A stretch of 64,000 nucleotides of DNA from Pedobacter alluvionis (GTDB taxonomy: Bacteria > Bacteroidota > Bacteroidia > Sphingobacteriales > Sphingobacteriaceae), in NCBI RefSeq assembly GCF_003664035.1, contig NZ_RCCK01000010.1:1724695-1788694 (forward strand). Direction: 5' to 3'. The number at the start of each line of letters is the position of its first letter. The stretch's first letter is position 1. The notes below the pieces were generated by a model. That model saw only the letters and a list, made by a program, of their open reading frames with translations, made no database searches and was not told the DNA's origin. Shown piece by piece: positions 1 through 7,309 of the stretch. The translations under genes were made by a program, and so were the position numbers.

Positions 1-612
1 TTTATGATTTACCACTACATCGGCACCCATGGCTTTACACCAATCTTTTGTTTCTGGTCGCGAGGCTGTGGTAATCACTTTTAAGCCGCTTATTTTTTTC
101 GCCAGCTGTATGGCAATGGAGCCAACGCCTCCTGCACCACCAATAATCAGGATGCTTTTTCCTTTATCTTTTTGCTCGCTGATGCGGATGCGGTCGTAAA
201 GTGATTCCCATGCCGTAAGTGCGGTTAATGGCATAGCGGCTGCTTCAGTGTCAGTTAATGATGTAGGTTTTAAACCTACAATACGTTCATCAATCAATTG
301 ATATTCGGCGTTTGAGCCGCTTCTCGTTAAATCTCCGGCGTAATACACTTCGTCTCCGGTTTTAAAAAAGGTAACGCCTGCGCCAACTGCTTCAATTGTG
401 CCAACAGCATCCCAGCCAATTACTTTGGGTGTATCCAGTACCATGTCTTTCGCGCTGTTCTGGCGGATTTTAAAATCAACCGGATTTATGCTGATGGCCT
501 TTATTTTTACGAGCAGGTCGCGTCCTTCTGGTTGTGGAACAGGTGTTTCAAATGTGATAAAACTTTCGTTTTCGCTTATTGGCAGTGAGGTTTTAAATCC
601 TATAGCTTTCAT
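1..612 (-). CDS. Zinc-type alcohol dehydrogenase-like (quinone reductase family) protein, 3' part missing
   Basis: Read on the minus strand from ATG at 612, this gives about 204 residues and runs off the left edge, so the C-terminus is missing. The start MKAIGFKTSLP, an N-terminal GroES-like fold (ISINPVDFKIR, GWDAVGTIEAVG) and a Rossmann motif (ILIIGGAGGVGSIAIQLAKK) are typical of the NADPH:quinone reductase/zinc-type alcohol dehydrogenase-like MDR group that generally lacks catalytic zinc. Members reduce quinones or enals with NADPH in the cytoplasm; the substrate cannot be told here. It is divergent from the gene at 910 across a 297-bp gap. Family call is firm, specific function unknown. 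Confidence 0.85.
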   Translation of the reverse strand, partial: MKAIGFKTSLPISENESFITFETPVPQPEGRDLLVKIKAISINPVDFKIRQNSAKDMVLDTPKVIGWDAVGTIEAVGAGVTFFKTGDEVYYAGDLTRSGSNAEYQLIDERIVGLKPTSLTDTEAAAMPLTALTAWESLYDRIRISEQKDKGKSILIIGGAGGVGSIAIQLAKKISGLKVITTASRPETKDWCKAMGADVVVNHK

Positions 613-866
613 TGCTGATTAATTATTTAGTTAAAGATATTGTTTTTGTATAGCAAATATAAACTGATATAGTTTTGTAAAACGTTGGCTTTTTTAAATC
701 GCAAAAGGAAATGATCCTTAAAGCCATAGAAGCTCATTTGTGAGGTGAAGTATTAACAGGATGCATTAACAAGCATTAACAAAAAAGTGATCGCGCTCAT
801 TTTTTGCTTTGAGCCTTATCATCACTCTATCCATTAAAGCAAGGTAGTTTTGCTGTAGAAATTATT

Positions 867-890
867 TGATCCTTAGTCATATCGGGATCA
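867..890. promoter_or_regulatory. Inverted repeat upstream of the 593-aa gene, possible operator
   Basis: TGATCC at 867-872 and GGATCA at 885-890 are perfect 6-bp inverted arms with a 12-bp spacer, 20 bp before the ATG at 910. TGATCCTTA also occurs at 712-720 in the same gap. It could be a site for the downstream CRP/FNR-type regulator, but the spacing differs from a classical FNR box, so this is only a suggestion. Confidence 0.25.
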
Positions 891-909
891 TTTTATAGCA
901 AAAAATACC

Positions 910-2691
910 ATGTTACACTCTTTCCATATTCCCGTTTTGGGCCTGGGTTACTCTATCGATACCCCATTAAAAGTTGCCAGGTATGGCATTTCTTCCGTAC
1001 TCTCTATTGTTGATGATGAACTGGTGGAACGGATGCGTGCTTATCACTCACAAAACAGATCCATGGATTTCGAGGCGATTGCTAAAGGTGAAACCGATAG
1101 TCGTAGCCGACGCATTACCGCATACCTCAACTTTTTATCCGATTGCATTGACCACGATTTTAAAGCTTTAAAACAGCAGGATTTTAAGCAGGGGAATGAT
1201 ATCTGCCGCTATTTCGAACTTTTGCCCGATAACTCAAAATTAAAGCATGGTTACGAATTGATGATGGAGTATACTGAAGGGGAAACCAAACAAAGCTTTC
1301 AATCCGTACTGAAAAATGCCATGCGCATGGGCAACATTGATGTTAACATTATGGCCAAGGTGGATAAAATGAACTATGTTAATGGCGAATACACTGGTGA
1401 TGTAAATACCGATGCACTAGCGGCTTTACGCGGTTTTGCAGAAAGTAAACTCAATGCCTCAGTAGTACTTTCCGCAGGAATGAACCCCAAATTATACAGC
1501 TATATGGAGCATTTTACCGACTTTTTTCCAGGTGAAAATGCTTCATTAAAAAAGAGGATTATCTTAAAAGTAAGTGATTTCAGGTCAGCTTTGATCCAGG
1601 CTAAATTTTTGGCCAAAAAAGGATTATGGGTATCAGAGTTCAGGATCGAATCCGGGTTAAACTGTGGTGGCCATGCCTTTGCTACAGAAGGGTATTTACT
1701 GGGACCGATTCTGGAGGAATTTAAAACTAAAAAAAGCGACATGTACCAGGAACTTTTTGAAATGTATCAGCTTGCCTTGATGCAAAAGGGGATTTCAGTC
1801 GAAAAGGAACTTAAACAAAAGATCACGGTGCAGGGTGGAATCGGAACCGCTGCAGAACATCAATTTCTACTGCAGCATTACCATCTTGATGCCACAGGCT
1901 GGGGAAGTCCTTTTTTATTGGTGCCGGAAGTGACCAATGTAGATGCAGATACCTTATTACAACTTACCGGCGCAACAGTACAGGATTTTTATTTAAGCAA
2001 TGCCTCTCCACTGGGGATCCGTTTTAATAATTTTAAGAACAGTACCATAGAACAACAGCGCACCGAGCGGATTGAAAAGGGCCGGCCCGGAAGTCCCTGT
2101 ACCAAGAAATACCTCTGCAACAATACTGAATTTACTGAAGAGGCCATTTGCACCGCATCGCGGGAATATCAGCACTTAAAGATCAAAAGCCTTAAAACAG
2201 CCGGACTAACTGCCGATGAATACGAAAAACAATTTAACGATGTTACAGGAAAAGTATGTCTTTGCGAAGGGCTCTGTTCTTCCACGTACCTGAAATATAA
2301 TATCCTTAAACCCAAAGAAAATAAGGCGGTGGCCATCTGTCCGGGACCAAACCTGGCCTATTTCTCTGATGTATATTCTTTTGATGAGATGGTTGGGCAT
2401 ATTTATGGTAAAATTAACCTTCTGGAGCAAGTAGAGCGGCCGCACGTTTTTATCAAAGAGCTTAACCTCTATATCGATTACCTCCAGGAAGATATTAAGC
2501 AGCAGTTGCAGCATTTCAGCGATAAAAAGATAAAGCAGTTAAATGGTTTTAAAATGCAGTTGGCGGAAGGGATCAATTATTATAAAAAACTCTTTAGCGA
2601 AATGGCAGATCATGCTTCTGATGAGTTTAAGCAATTATATGAACAGTTGGCAAGTTCGAAAAATAAACTCGATACACTGATTATTGGCTAA
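910..2691 (+). CDS. Unrecognised 593-aa Cys-rich protein, possibly a nitronate monooxygenase/PfaD-like TIM barrel
   Basis: I do not recognise a named family. Residues about 240-330 carry a CGGH motif, then ITVQGGIGT about 50 residues later, then ATGWGSPF. That order resembles the FMN-binding part of nitronate monooxygenase/PfaD-type barrels (GGH, GGIGT, TGS); this is an inference. The C-terminal third has clustered cysteines: C-x5-C, a lone C, then C-x-C-x3-C and a further C before a PGPN motif, which could bind metal or an Fe-S cluster. The last about 90 residues are Lys/Gln-rich and helical. No signal peptide or membrane segment. It lies 55 bp upstream of the heme-PAS kinase in the same direction, so a redox or oxygen-linked role is plausible. 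Confidence 0.6.
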   Translation: MLHSFHIPVLGLGYSIDTPLKVARYGISSVLSIVDDELVERMRAYHSQNRSMDFEAIAKGETDSRSRRITAYLNFLSDCIDHDFKALKQQDFKQGNDICRYFELLPDNSKLKHGYELMMEYTEGETKQSFQSVLKNAMRMGNIDVNIMAKVDKMNYVNGEYTGDVNTDALAALRGFAESKLNASVVLSAGMNPKLYSYMEHFTDFFPGENASLKKRIILKVSDFRSALIQAKFLAKKGLWVSEFRIESGLNCGGHAFATEGYLLGPILEEFKTKKSDMYQELFEMYQLALMQKGISVEKELKQKITVQGGIGTAAEHQFLLQHYHLDATGWGSPFLLVPEVTNVDADTLLQLTGATVQDFYLSNASPLGIRFNNFKNSTIEQQRTERIEKGRPGSPCTKKYLCNNTEFTEEAICTASREYQHLKIKSLKTAGLTADEYEKQFNDVTGKVCLCEGLCSSTYLKYNILKPKENKAVAICPGPNLAYFSDVYSFDEMVGHIYGKINLLEQVERPHVFIKELNLYIDYLQEDIKQQLQHFSDKKIKQLNGFKMQLAEGINYYKKLFSEMADHASDEFKQLYEQLASSKNKLDTLIIG

Positions 2692-2746
2692 GAAAAAAGA
2701 TCGGCAATACTTTTATCTATATTTACGGGGATATACTTGAAGCATA

Positions 2747-3949
2747 ATGGATAGATCGAAATTTTTGGATGCAATTATTGAAAATGCTATTGATGGGATT
2801 ATTACCATTGATAACAGGGGGATTATTGAACATTTAAACCCCGCTGCGCTTGAGCTTTTCGGTTATGGCAGAGAAGAGTTGGTAGGGAAGAACATTTCGG
2901 TTCTGATGCCTGAACCCGATCATTCGCGTCATGATGGATACCTGTCCAGGTACGAACACACGGGGCAGAAACACATTATCGGCATCGGGAGGGAGGTTTC
3001 GGGCAAGCGTAAAGATGGCTCTGTATTTCCGTTCAGGCTCGGGGTGAGCGAAATTAAATTTAGCGACCGTAAAATTTATACAGGTTTTATCCACGACTTG
3101 AGCAAAGAAAAAGCCAACGAAGAGCAGATTAAAAGTTATACCGAAAAACTTGAAGTTAAGATAAAGGAACGTACGCAGGACCTGGTTAAGCTCGTGTCGG
3201 AACTGGAAATGGCCAAAGAAAATATGCGTGCACTTTTTCAAAAGGAAAAAGAACTCAATCAGCTTAAAACCAGGTTTGTTTCTATGGCTTCGCATGAGTT
3301 TAGAACACCGCTCAGTGCGATTCAGCTTTCAGCATCACTCATTGATAAATATACCACCAAACAGGATGTGGCCAGTGTGGAGAAGCATACTTTAAAAATC
3401 AAAAATTCCATCAATAACCTCACTACAATCTTAAACGATTTCCTTTCGCTCGAGAAACTCGAGGCCGGTAAAGTGGAGGCATCGGTCCAAGCTTTTAACA
3501 TCATCAGCTTTGCCGAAGAAATAGCTGAAGAGATGCAGATGATGACCAAACAGAACCAGCATATTATTTACGAACATACCGGAACAACCGCAGAGGTTTA
3601 CCTGGATCCGAACCTGTTGAAGAATTGCATCATCAATCTGATTTCCAATTCGATCAAATATAGTGGCGAGGATACGCTCATCCAGTTCAATTCAATTTTA
3701 AAGGATGATGAACTGATTTTAGAGGTTAAAGACAATGGGATTGGTATTCCGGCAGCCGATCAGGGCAATCTGTTCGAACCATTTTTCAGGGCGCACAATA
3801 CCGGCGATATCCCGGGAACGGGACTGGGGCTAAACATTGTAAAAAGATATGTTGGCCTGATGAATGGCACGGTAACCTGCGATAGCGAGCAGCATTCGGG
3901 TACGGTATTTACACTTACCTTTCCCTTTAAAAATAATTTTATAATTTAA
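2747..3949 (+). CDS. FixL-like heme-PAS sensor histidine kinase
   Basis: A 400-aa soluble kinase with no membrane segment. Residues 5-118 form a PAS domain very close to the FixL heme pocket: MPEPDHSRHDGYLSRY followed by HIIGIGR. His62 matches the proximal heme ligand and Arg82 the oxygen-contacting arginine; they are 20 residues apart, as H200 and R220 are in Bradyrhizobium FixL. A coiled coil (about 122-172) leads to the H-box with phospho-acceptor His183 (SHEFRTPLS), then N box, DNGIGIP and GTGLGLNIV ATP-binding motifs. It is followed 10 bp later by a receiver-CRP regulator and then the cbb3 oxidase block. FixL-type proteins sense oxygen by heme and control phosphotransfer; ligand identity here is inferred. 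Confidence 0.9.
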   Translation: MDRSKFLDAIIENAIDGIITIDNRGIIEHLNPAALELFGYGREELVGKNISVLMPEPDHSRHDGYLSRYEHTGQKHIIGIGREVSGKRKDGSVFPFRLGVSEIKFSDRKIYTGFIHDLSKEKANEEQIKSYTEKLEVKIKERTQDLVKLVSELEMAKENMRALFQKEKELNQLKTRFVSMASHEFRTPLSAIQLSASLIDKYTTKQDVASVEKHTLKIKNSINNLTTILNDFLSLEKLEAGKVEASVQAFNIISFAEEIAEEMQMMTKQNQHIIYEHTGTTAEVYLDPNLLKNCIINLISNSIKYSGEDTLIQFNSILKDDELILEVKDNGIGIPAADQGNLFEPFFRAHNTGDIPGTGLGLNIVKRYVGLMNGTVTCDSEQHSGTVFTLTFPFKNNFII

Positions 3950-3959
3950 GATCTATCCC

Positions 3960-4991
3960 ATGAACAAGAAAGTTTTAATTATTGAAGATAATGACGACAT
4001 CAGGGAAAGTACTGCTGAAGTGCTTGATCTGGCAGGTTATAAAACTTTTATGGCTAAACACGGAAAAATCGGTGTTGAAATGGCTGTTAATCATCTACCT
4101 GATGTAATTCTGTGCGATATTATGATGCCTGAACTGGATGGATATGGGGTTTTGTACTTGTTGAACAAAAATCCTAAAACGGCCAATATTCCTTTTATTT
4201 TCATCACCGCAAAAACAGAGCGGGCAGATATGAGAAAAGGCATGGAAATGGGCGCAGACGATTACCTCACCAAACCCTTTGATGATACGGAACTTTTCAG
4301 GGCGATAGAAAGCAGGTTTAAAAAAAAGCAGCAGGCCACCAGTTTTAGTTCAACAGAAAGTAATAGTGAAACGGTAATGGACGAACTGCGCAAAAAAGGT
4401 AAACCGAGAGCGGTAAACAGCAAACAGGTGATTTATATTGAAGGCGATGAACCAACACACCTCTATTACATTAATAAAGGGCAGGTGAAAACCTACAAAC
4501 GTTTTAAAGATGGGAGGGAACTTTCTTCAGGGCTTTACCATGATGGAGATTTTTTTGGTTACGAAAGTTTATGCAATGGCGATTTATACGCAGAAAATGC
4601 TGCAACGCTAACCGAATCAGAAATTATCCATATTCCCAAAGCAGATTTTATGGAATACCTGCTCAGTCACCAGGCCGTATCTAAAACATTTATTGATCTG
4701 TTATCCGGAAATGTACGCGATAAAGGAAAACAGATGCTTCAGCTAGCCTATTCATCTGTAAGAAAACGCGTAGCCGAAGCCTTATTACAGGTTGCAACAA
4801 AATTTGGAGATGGCACGGCCGATAGCTGCACCATCCGCATCTCCCGCGATGACCTGGCCGCACTGGTAGGTACCGCCAGTGAAACTGTAAGCAGAATGCT
4901 GGCTGATTTTAAAGATGAAAAACTGATCGATAAAACCGGTAATGCCATTAATATTTTATCTATCGAAAAACTCAGGAATATTAAACAATAG
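3960..4991 (+). CDS. Response regulator fused to a CRP/FNR-type transcription factor
   Basis: A 343-aa fusion. Residues 3-120 form a CheY-like receiver with acidic pocket E9/D10, phospho-acceptor Asp53 (CDIMMPE) and a KPF lysine near 104. Residues about 145-255 form a cyclic-nucleotide-binding-type beta barrel (EGDEPTHLYYINKGQVK, FFGYESL), and residues 265-343 a CRP-type winged helix (ISRDDLAALVGTASETVSRML). The barrel has no N-terminal Fe-S cysteine set as in FNR. It is 10 bp after the heme-PAS kinase gene, so the pair should be cognate. The protein combines the jobs of FixJ (phosphorylated receiver) and FixK (CRP-type DNA binder) of rhizobia in one chain. The likely target is the downstream hemN-cco block. 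Confidence 0.9.
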   Translation: MNKKVLIIEDNDDIRESTAEVLDLAGYKTFMAKHGKIGVEMAVNHLPDVILCDIMMPELDGYGVLYLLNKNPKTANIPFIFITAKTERADMRKGMEMGADDYLTKPFDDTELFRAIESRFKKKQQATSFSSTESNSETVMDELRKKGKPRAVNSKQVIYIEGDEPTHLYYINKGQVKTYKRFKDGRELSSGLYHDGDFFGYESLCNGDLYAENAATLTESEIIHIPKADFMEYLLSHQAVSKTFIDLLSGNVRDKGKQMLQLAYSSVRKRVAEALLQVATKFGDGTADSCTIRISRDDLAALVGTASETVSRMLADFKDEKLIDKTGNAINILSIEKLRNIKQ

Positions 4992-5522
4992 CGTTCATTG
5001 GTTCATTAGTGAATTAGTTCATAGCCACATTCTTCATCCGATAGCTATCGGATGCGAGGCTGGGCAAGCGGGAGCCGAAGCAATCTCCTGAGAATAAGTT
5101 CATTGATGATTGGTTCTTACGGAGATCGTCATTTCGACCGCAGTGGAGAAATCTTTTAACTTAACTCAAAGATTTCTCTATTTTGTTACGCTTCATCCAA
5201 TAGCTATCAGGTCAAAATGACTACCGAATTGGTGTGGTGCTTTAAGATTCCCACCTGCGTGGGAATGACGATCGCATTATAAAAATTGGCTGAGTTTTAA
5301 TTAGTTCAAAGCCACATTCTTCATTACGAGGCCGGGTAAGCGGGAGGCGAAGCAATCTTCTTAACATTAGTTCATCGGTCATATGTTTCTTTTTAAATCT
5401 GTTCATCCACTCCAAACGCCAAACTCTACACCTAAAAAGTAACCAGTATCATTTTTTTCTCTAAGCATTCTCACCTGTTGCCTTACGCTTCCTTCATAGT
5501 TTTGTATATATAAACACTGTAT
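4992..5522. repeat. 530-bp gap of dispersed intergenic repeats
   Basis: No gene. Two related segments in direct orientation, about 5007-5102 and 5299-5378, share a tract reading gaggc-gggyaagcgggag-cgaagcaatct and TTAGTTCA borders. The first copy also holds the palindrome CCGATAGCTATCGG near 5038-5052. Between them lie a CGTCATTTCGACCGCAGTGG-type repeat (5127-5220) and a short copy of the TTAAGATTCCC...GGGAATGACGA repeat (about 5241-5272). The leader of the next operon, with AT-rich tract TTTTGTATATATAAA near 5499-5513, is at the end. Confidence 0.6.
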
Positions 5523-5948
5523 ATGAAAGCTATAGCTTATAACATTAAGCCCGATGAAAAGGAATGGTTGGTACTGGCCAATTATAAAAAACACGATATC
5601 ACCATAATTGCCAATAGCTTAACAGCCGATACGCTTTCATTTGCAACCGGCAAAGAGGCCCTTTTGGTTTTTAATAACGATGAGCTGAGTGGTAACATGA
5701 TATTGGAACTTAGAGCGCTCGGTATCAAGTATATTGCAACTTCATCTTCACAAACAGATCATCTCGATCTTCCTGCTGCCGGGCTTGCCGGTATCAAGAT
5801 TGCCAATGTGCCATTGCTTGCCGATCAGGCTGATACCAAAGCGAGGATGGAGCAGGTTATTAAAAATCTAGATCAGTGGGCTGCTGGTAAATGCGTGGGC
5901 AAAGCCTGCTGCTGCCAGAACGATTGTGCGACCGCTAAAAAACTGTAA
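5523..5948 (+). CDS. Stand-alone N-terminal domain of a D-lactate dehydrogenase-like protein with Cys tail
   Basis: 141 aa. Residues 1-105 follow the start of D-isomer 2-hydroxyacid dehydrogenases (MKAIAYNIKPDEKEWL, ITIIANSLTADTLSFA, LVFNNDELSGNMILEL, GIKYIATSSSQTDHLDL). The NAD-binding Rossmann domain and the Arg/Glu/His catalytic residues are all missing; a full enzyme would be about 330 aa. The tail instead holds a cysteine cluster, GKCVGKACCCQNDC (about 121-135), which might bind metal. Its stop is 2 bp before hemN, so the two are co-transcribed. It may be a regulatory or metallochaperone derivative of the enzyme; function unknown. Confidence 0.75.
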   Translation: MKAIAYNIKPDEKEWLVLANYKKHDITIIANSLTADTLSFATGKEALLVFNNDELSGNMILELRALGIKYIATSSSQTDHLDLPAAGLAGIKIANVPLLADQADTKARMEQVIKNLDQWAAGKCVGKACCCQNDCATAKKL

Positions 5949-5950
5949 AG

Positions 5951-7297
5951 ATGGAAAGTGCCGAATTGCTTAAAAAATATAATGTAGCCGCTCCACGTTA
6001 TACCAGTTATCCAACCGTTCCGTACTGGGATATTGAGAACTTTAATGCAAATGGATGGCTGGGTAGCGTGGCGAATACTTATGCCGGCTATAAAGAGGAA
6101 GGGATCAGTTTGTATATCCACCTTCCGTTTTGTGAAAGCCTTTGTACCTATTGTGGTTGTAATACCCGTATTACAAAGAATCACTCGGTAGAAGTACCTT
6201 ACATCCTGGCTTTACTTGCTGAATGGGATATGTATGTAGGTGCCTTGCGTGAGAAACCTAAGTTAAGAGAAATTCACCTCGGTGGAGGAACGCCGACTTT
6301 TTTTAGTGCAGAAAACCTCGGGCTGCTCATTAACGGAATTATGCAAAATGCTACTTTGGCTTCCGATGCCGAACTCTCTTTTGAGGCGCATCCGGCCAAT
6401 ACCACCAAAGCACATTTAACAGCACTTTACCAGCTTGGTTTTAGAAGATTAAGTTTGGGGATACAGGATTTTGATCCCAAAGTTCAGTTTTTGATCAACC
6501 GCTTTCAAACACCTGCTCAGGTAGCTAGAGTAACTTGCGAGGCAAGGGAAATCGGTTATACTTCCATCAATTTTGATCTGATTTATGGGCTCCCCGGGCA
6601 AAGTATTGATGGGTTGGAGCGCACTATAAGCGATGTGATTACCATGCAGCCAGACCGCATTGCCTTTTACAGTTACGCCCATGTACCCTGGTTAAAACCC
6701 GGACAAAGGCACTATACCGAAAAGGATATTCCGACCGGAGATGAAAAATTTGCACTTTACCAATTTGGCAGAAAGTTACTGCTTGAGGCCGGTTACGAAG
6801 ATGTGGGGATGGATCATTTTGCTCTGGAAAGCGATCTTTTGTTTCAATCGATGGCAACAGATAAACTGCACCGGAATTTTATGGGTTACACCAGTCAGCA
6901 TACCCATTTACTTATTGGTCTCGGTGTTTCATCGATCAGCGACAGTTGGACAGCCTTTGCGCAGAACCCTAAAACAGTAGAAGCTTATCTGGATAAAATT
7001 GCACAGAAGTTATTACCTGTAGAAAAAGGACATTTTTTAACAGATGAAGATCTTTCAATAAGAAAACACATCCTTAATATCATGTGCAGGGCCAATACTG
7101 CCTACAGCGAAGGCATTCCCGAAAAGGTATATGAGCGGCTTTTGCCCTTGCTGCGCGATAAACTGGTATGGGTAACTGAAAAAGAAATCAGGATTACCAC
7201 CAAAGGAAAATCCTTCCTGAGAAATGTCTGTATGGCATTCGACGAGAAGCTATGGCTTAAGCAACCTAAAACACAACTATTCAGTTCATCAATATAA
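5951..7297 (+). CDS. hemN: Oxygen-independent coproporphyrinogen III oxidase (radical SAM)
   Basis: 448 aa, usual length for HemN. The enzyme converts coproporphyrinogen III to protoporphyrinogen IX without oxygen, using S-adenosylmethionine and a 4Fe-4S cluster. The motif C61-x3-C65-x2-C68-x-C70 in PFCESLCTYCGCN is the HemN cluster site, with the extra cysteine that separates true HemN from HemW. Also visible are LHLGGGTPTF-like (EIHLGGGTPTFFS), FEAHPANTT and NFDLIYGLPGQS. It sits between the half-LDH gene and ccoI, which fits heme supply for the oxidase when oxygen is low. Control by the upstream heme-PAS/CRP system is inferred. Confidence 0.96.
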   Translation: MESAELLKKYNVAAPRYTSYPTVPYWDIENFNANGWLGSVANTYAGYKEEGISLYIHLPFCESLCTYCGCNTRITKNHSVEVPYILALLAEWDMYVGALREKPKLREIHLGGGTPTFFSAENLGLLINGIMQNATLASDAELSFEAHPANTTKAHLTALYQLGFRRLSLGIQDFDPKVQFLINRFQTPAQVARVTCEAREIGYTSINFDLIYGLPGQSIDGLERTISDVITMQPDRIAFYSYAHVPWLKPGQRHYTEKDIPTGDEKFALYQFGRKLLLEAGYEDVGMDHFALESDLLFQSMATDKLHRNFMGYTSQHTHLLIGLGVSSISDSWTAFAQNPKTVEAYLDKIAQKLLPVEKGHFLTDEDLSIRKHILNIMCRANTAYSEGIPEKVYERLLPLLRDKLVWVTEKEIRITTKGKSFLRNVCMAFDEKLWLKQPKTQLFSSSI

Positions 7298-7309
7298 GAA
7301 ACGATTACA

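Noticed and set aside
2834..3295. 153-aa minus-strand open frame in the heme-PAS kinase
   Set aside because: Shadow frame; the plus-strand protein is fully explained by known domains.
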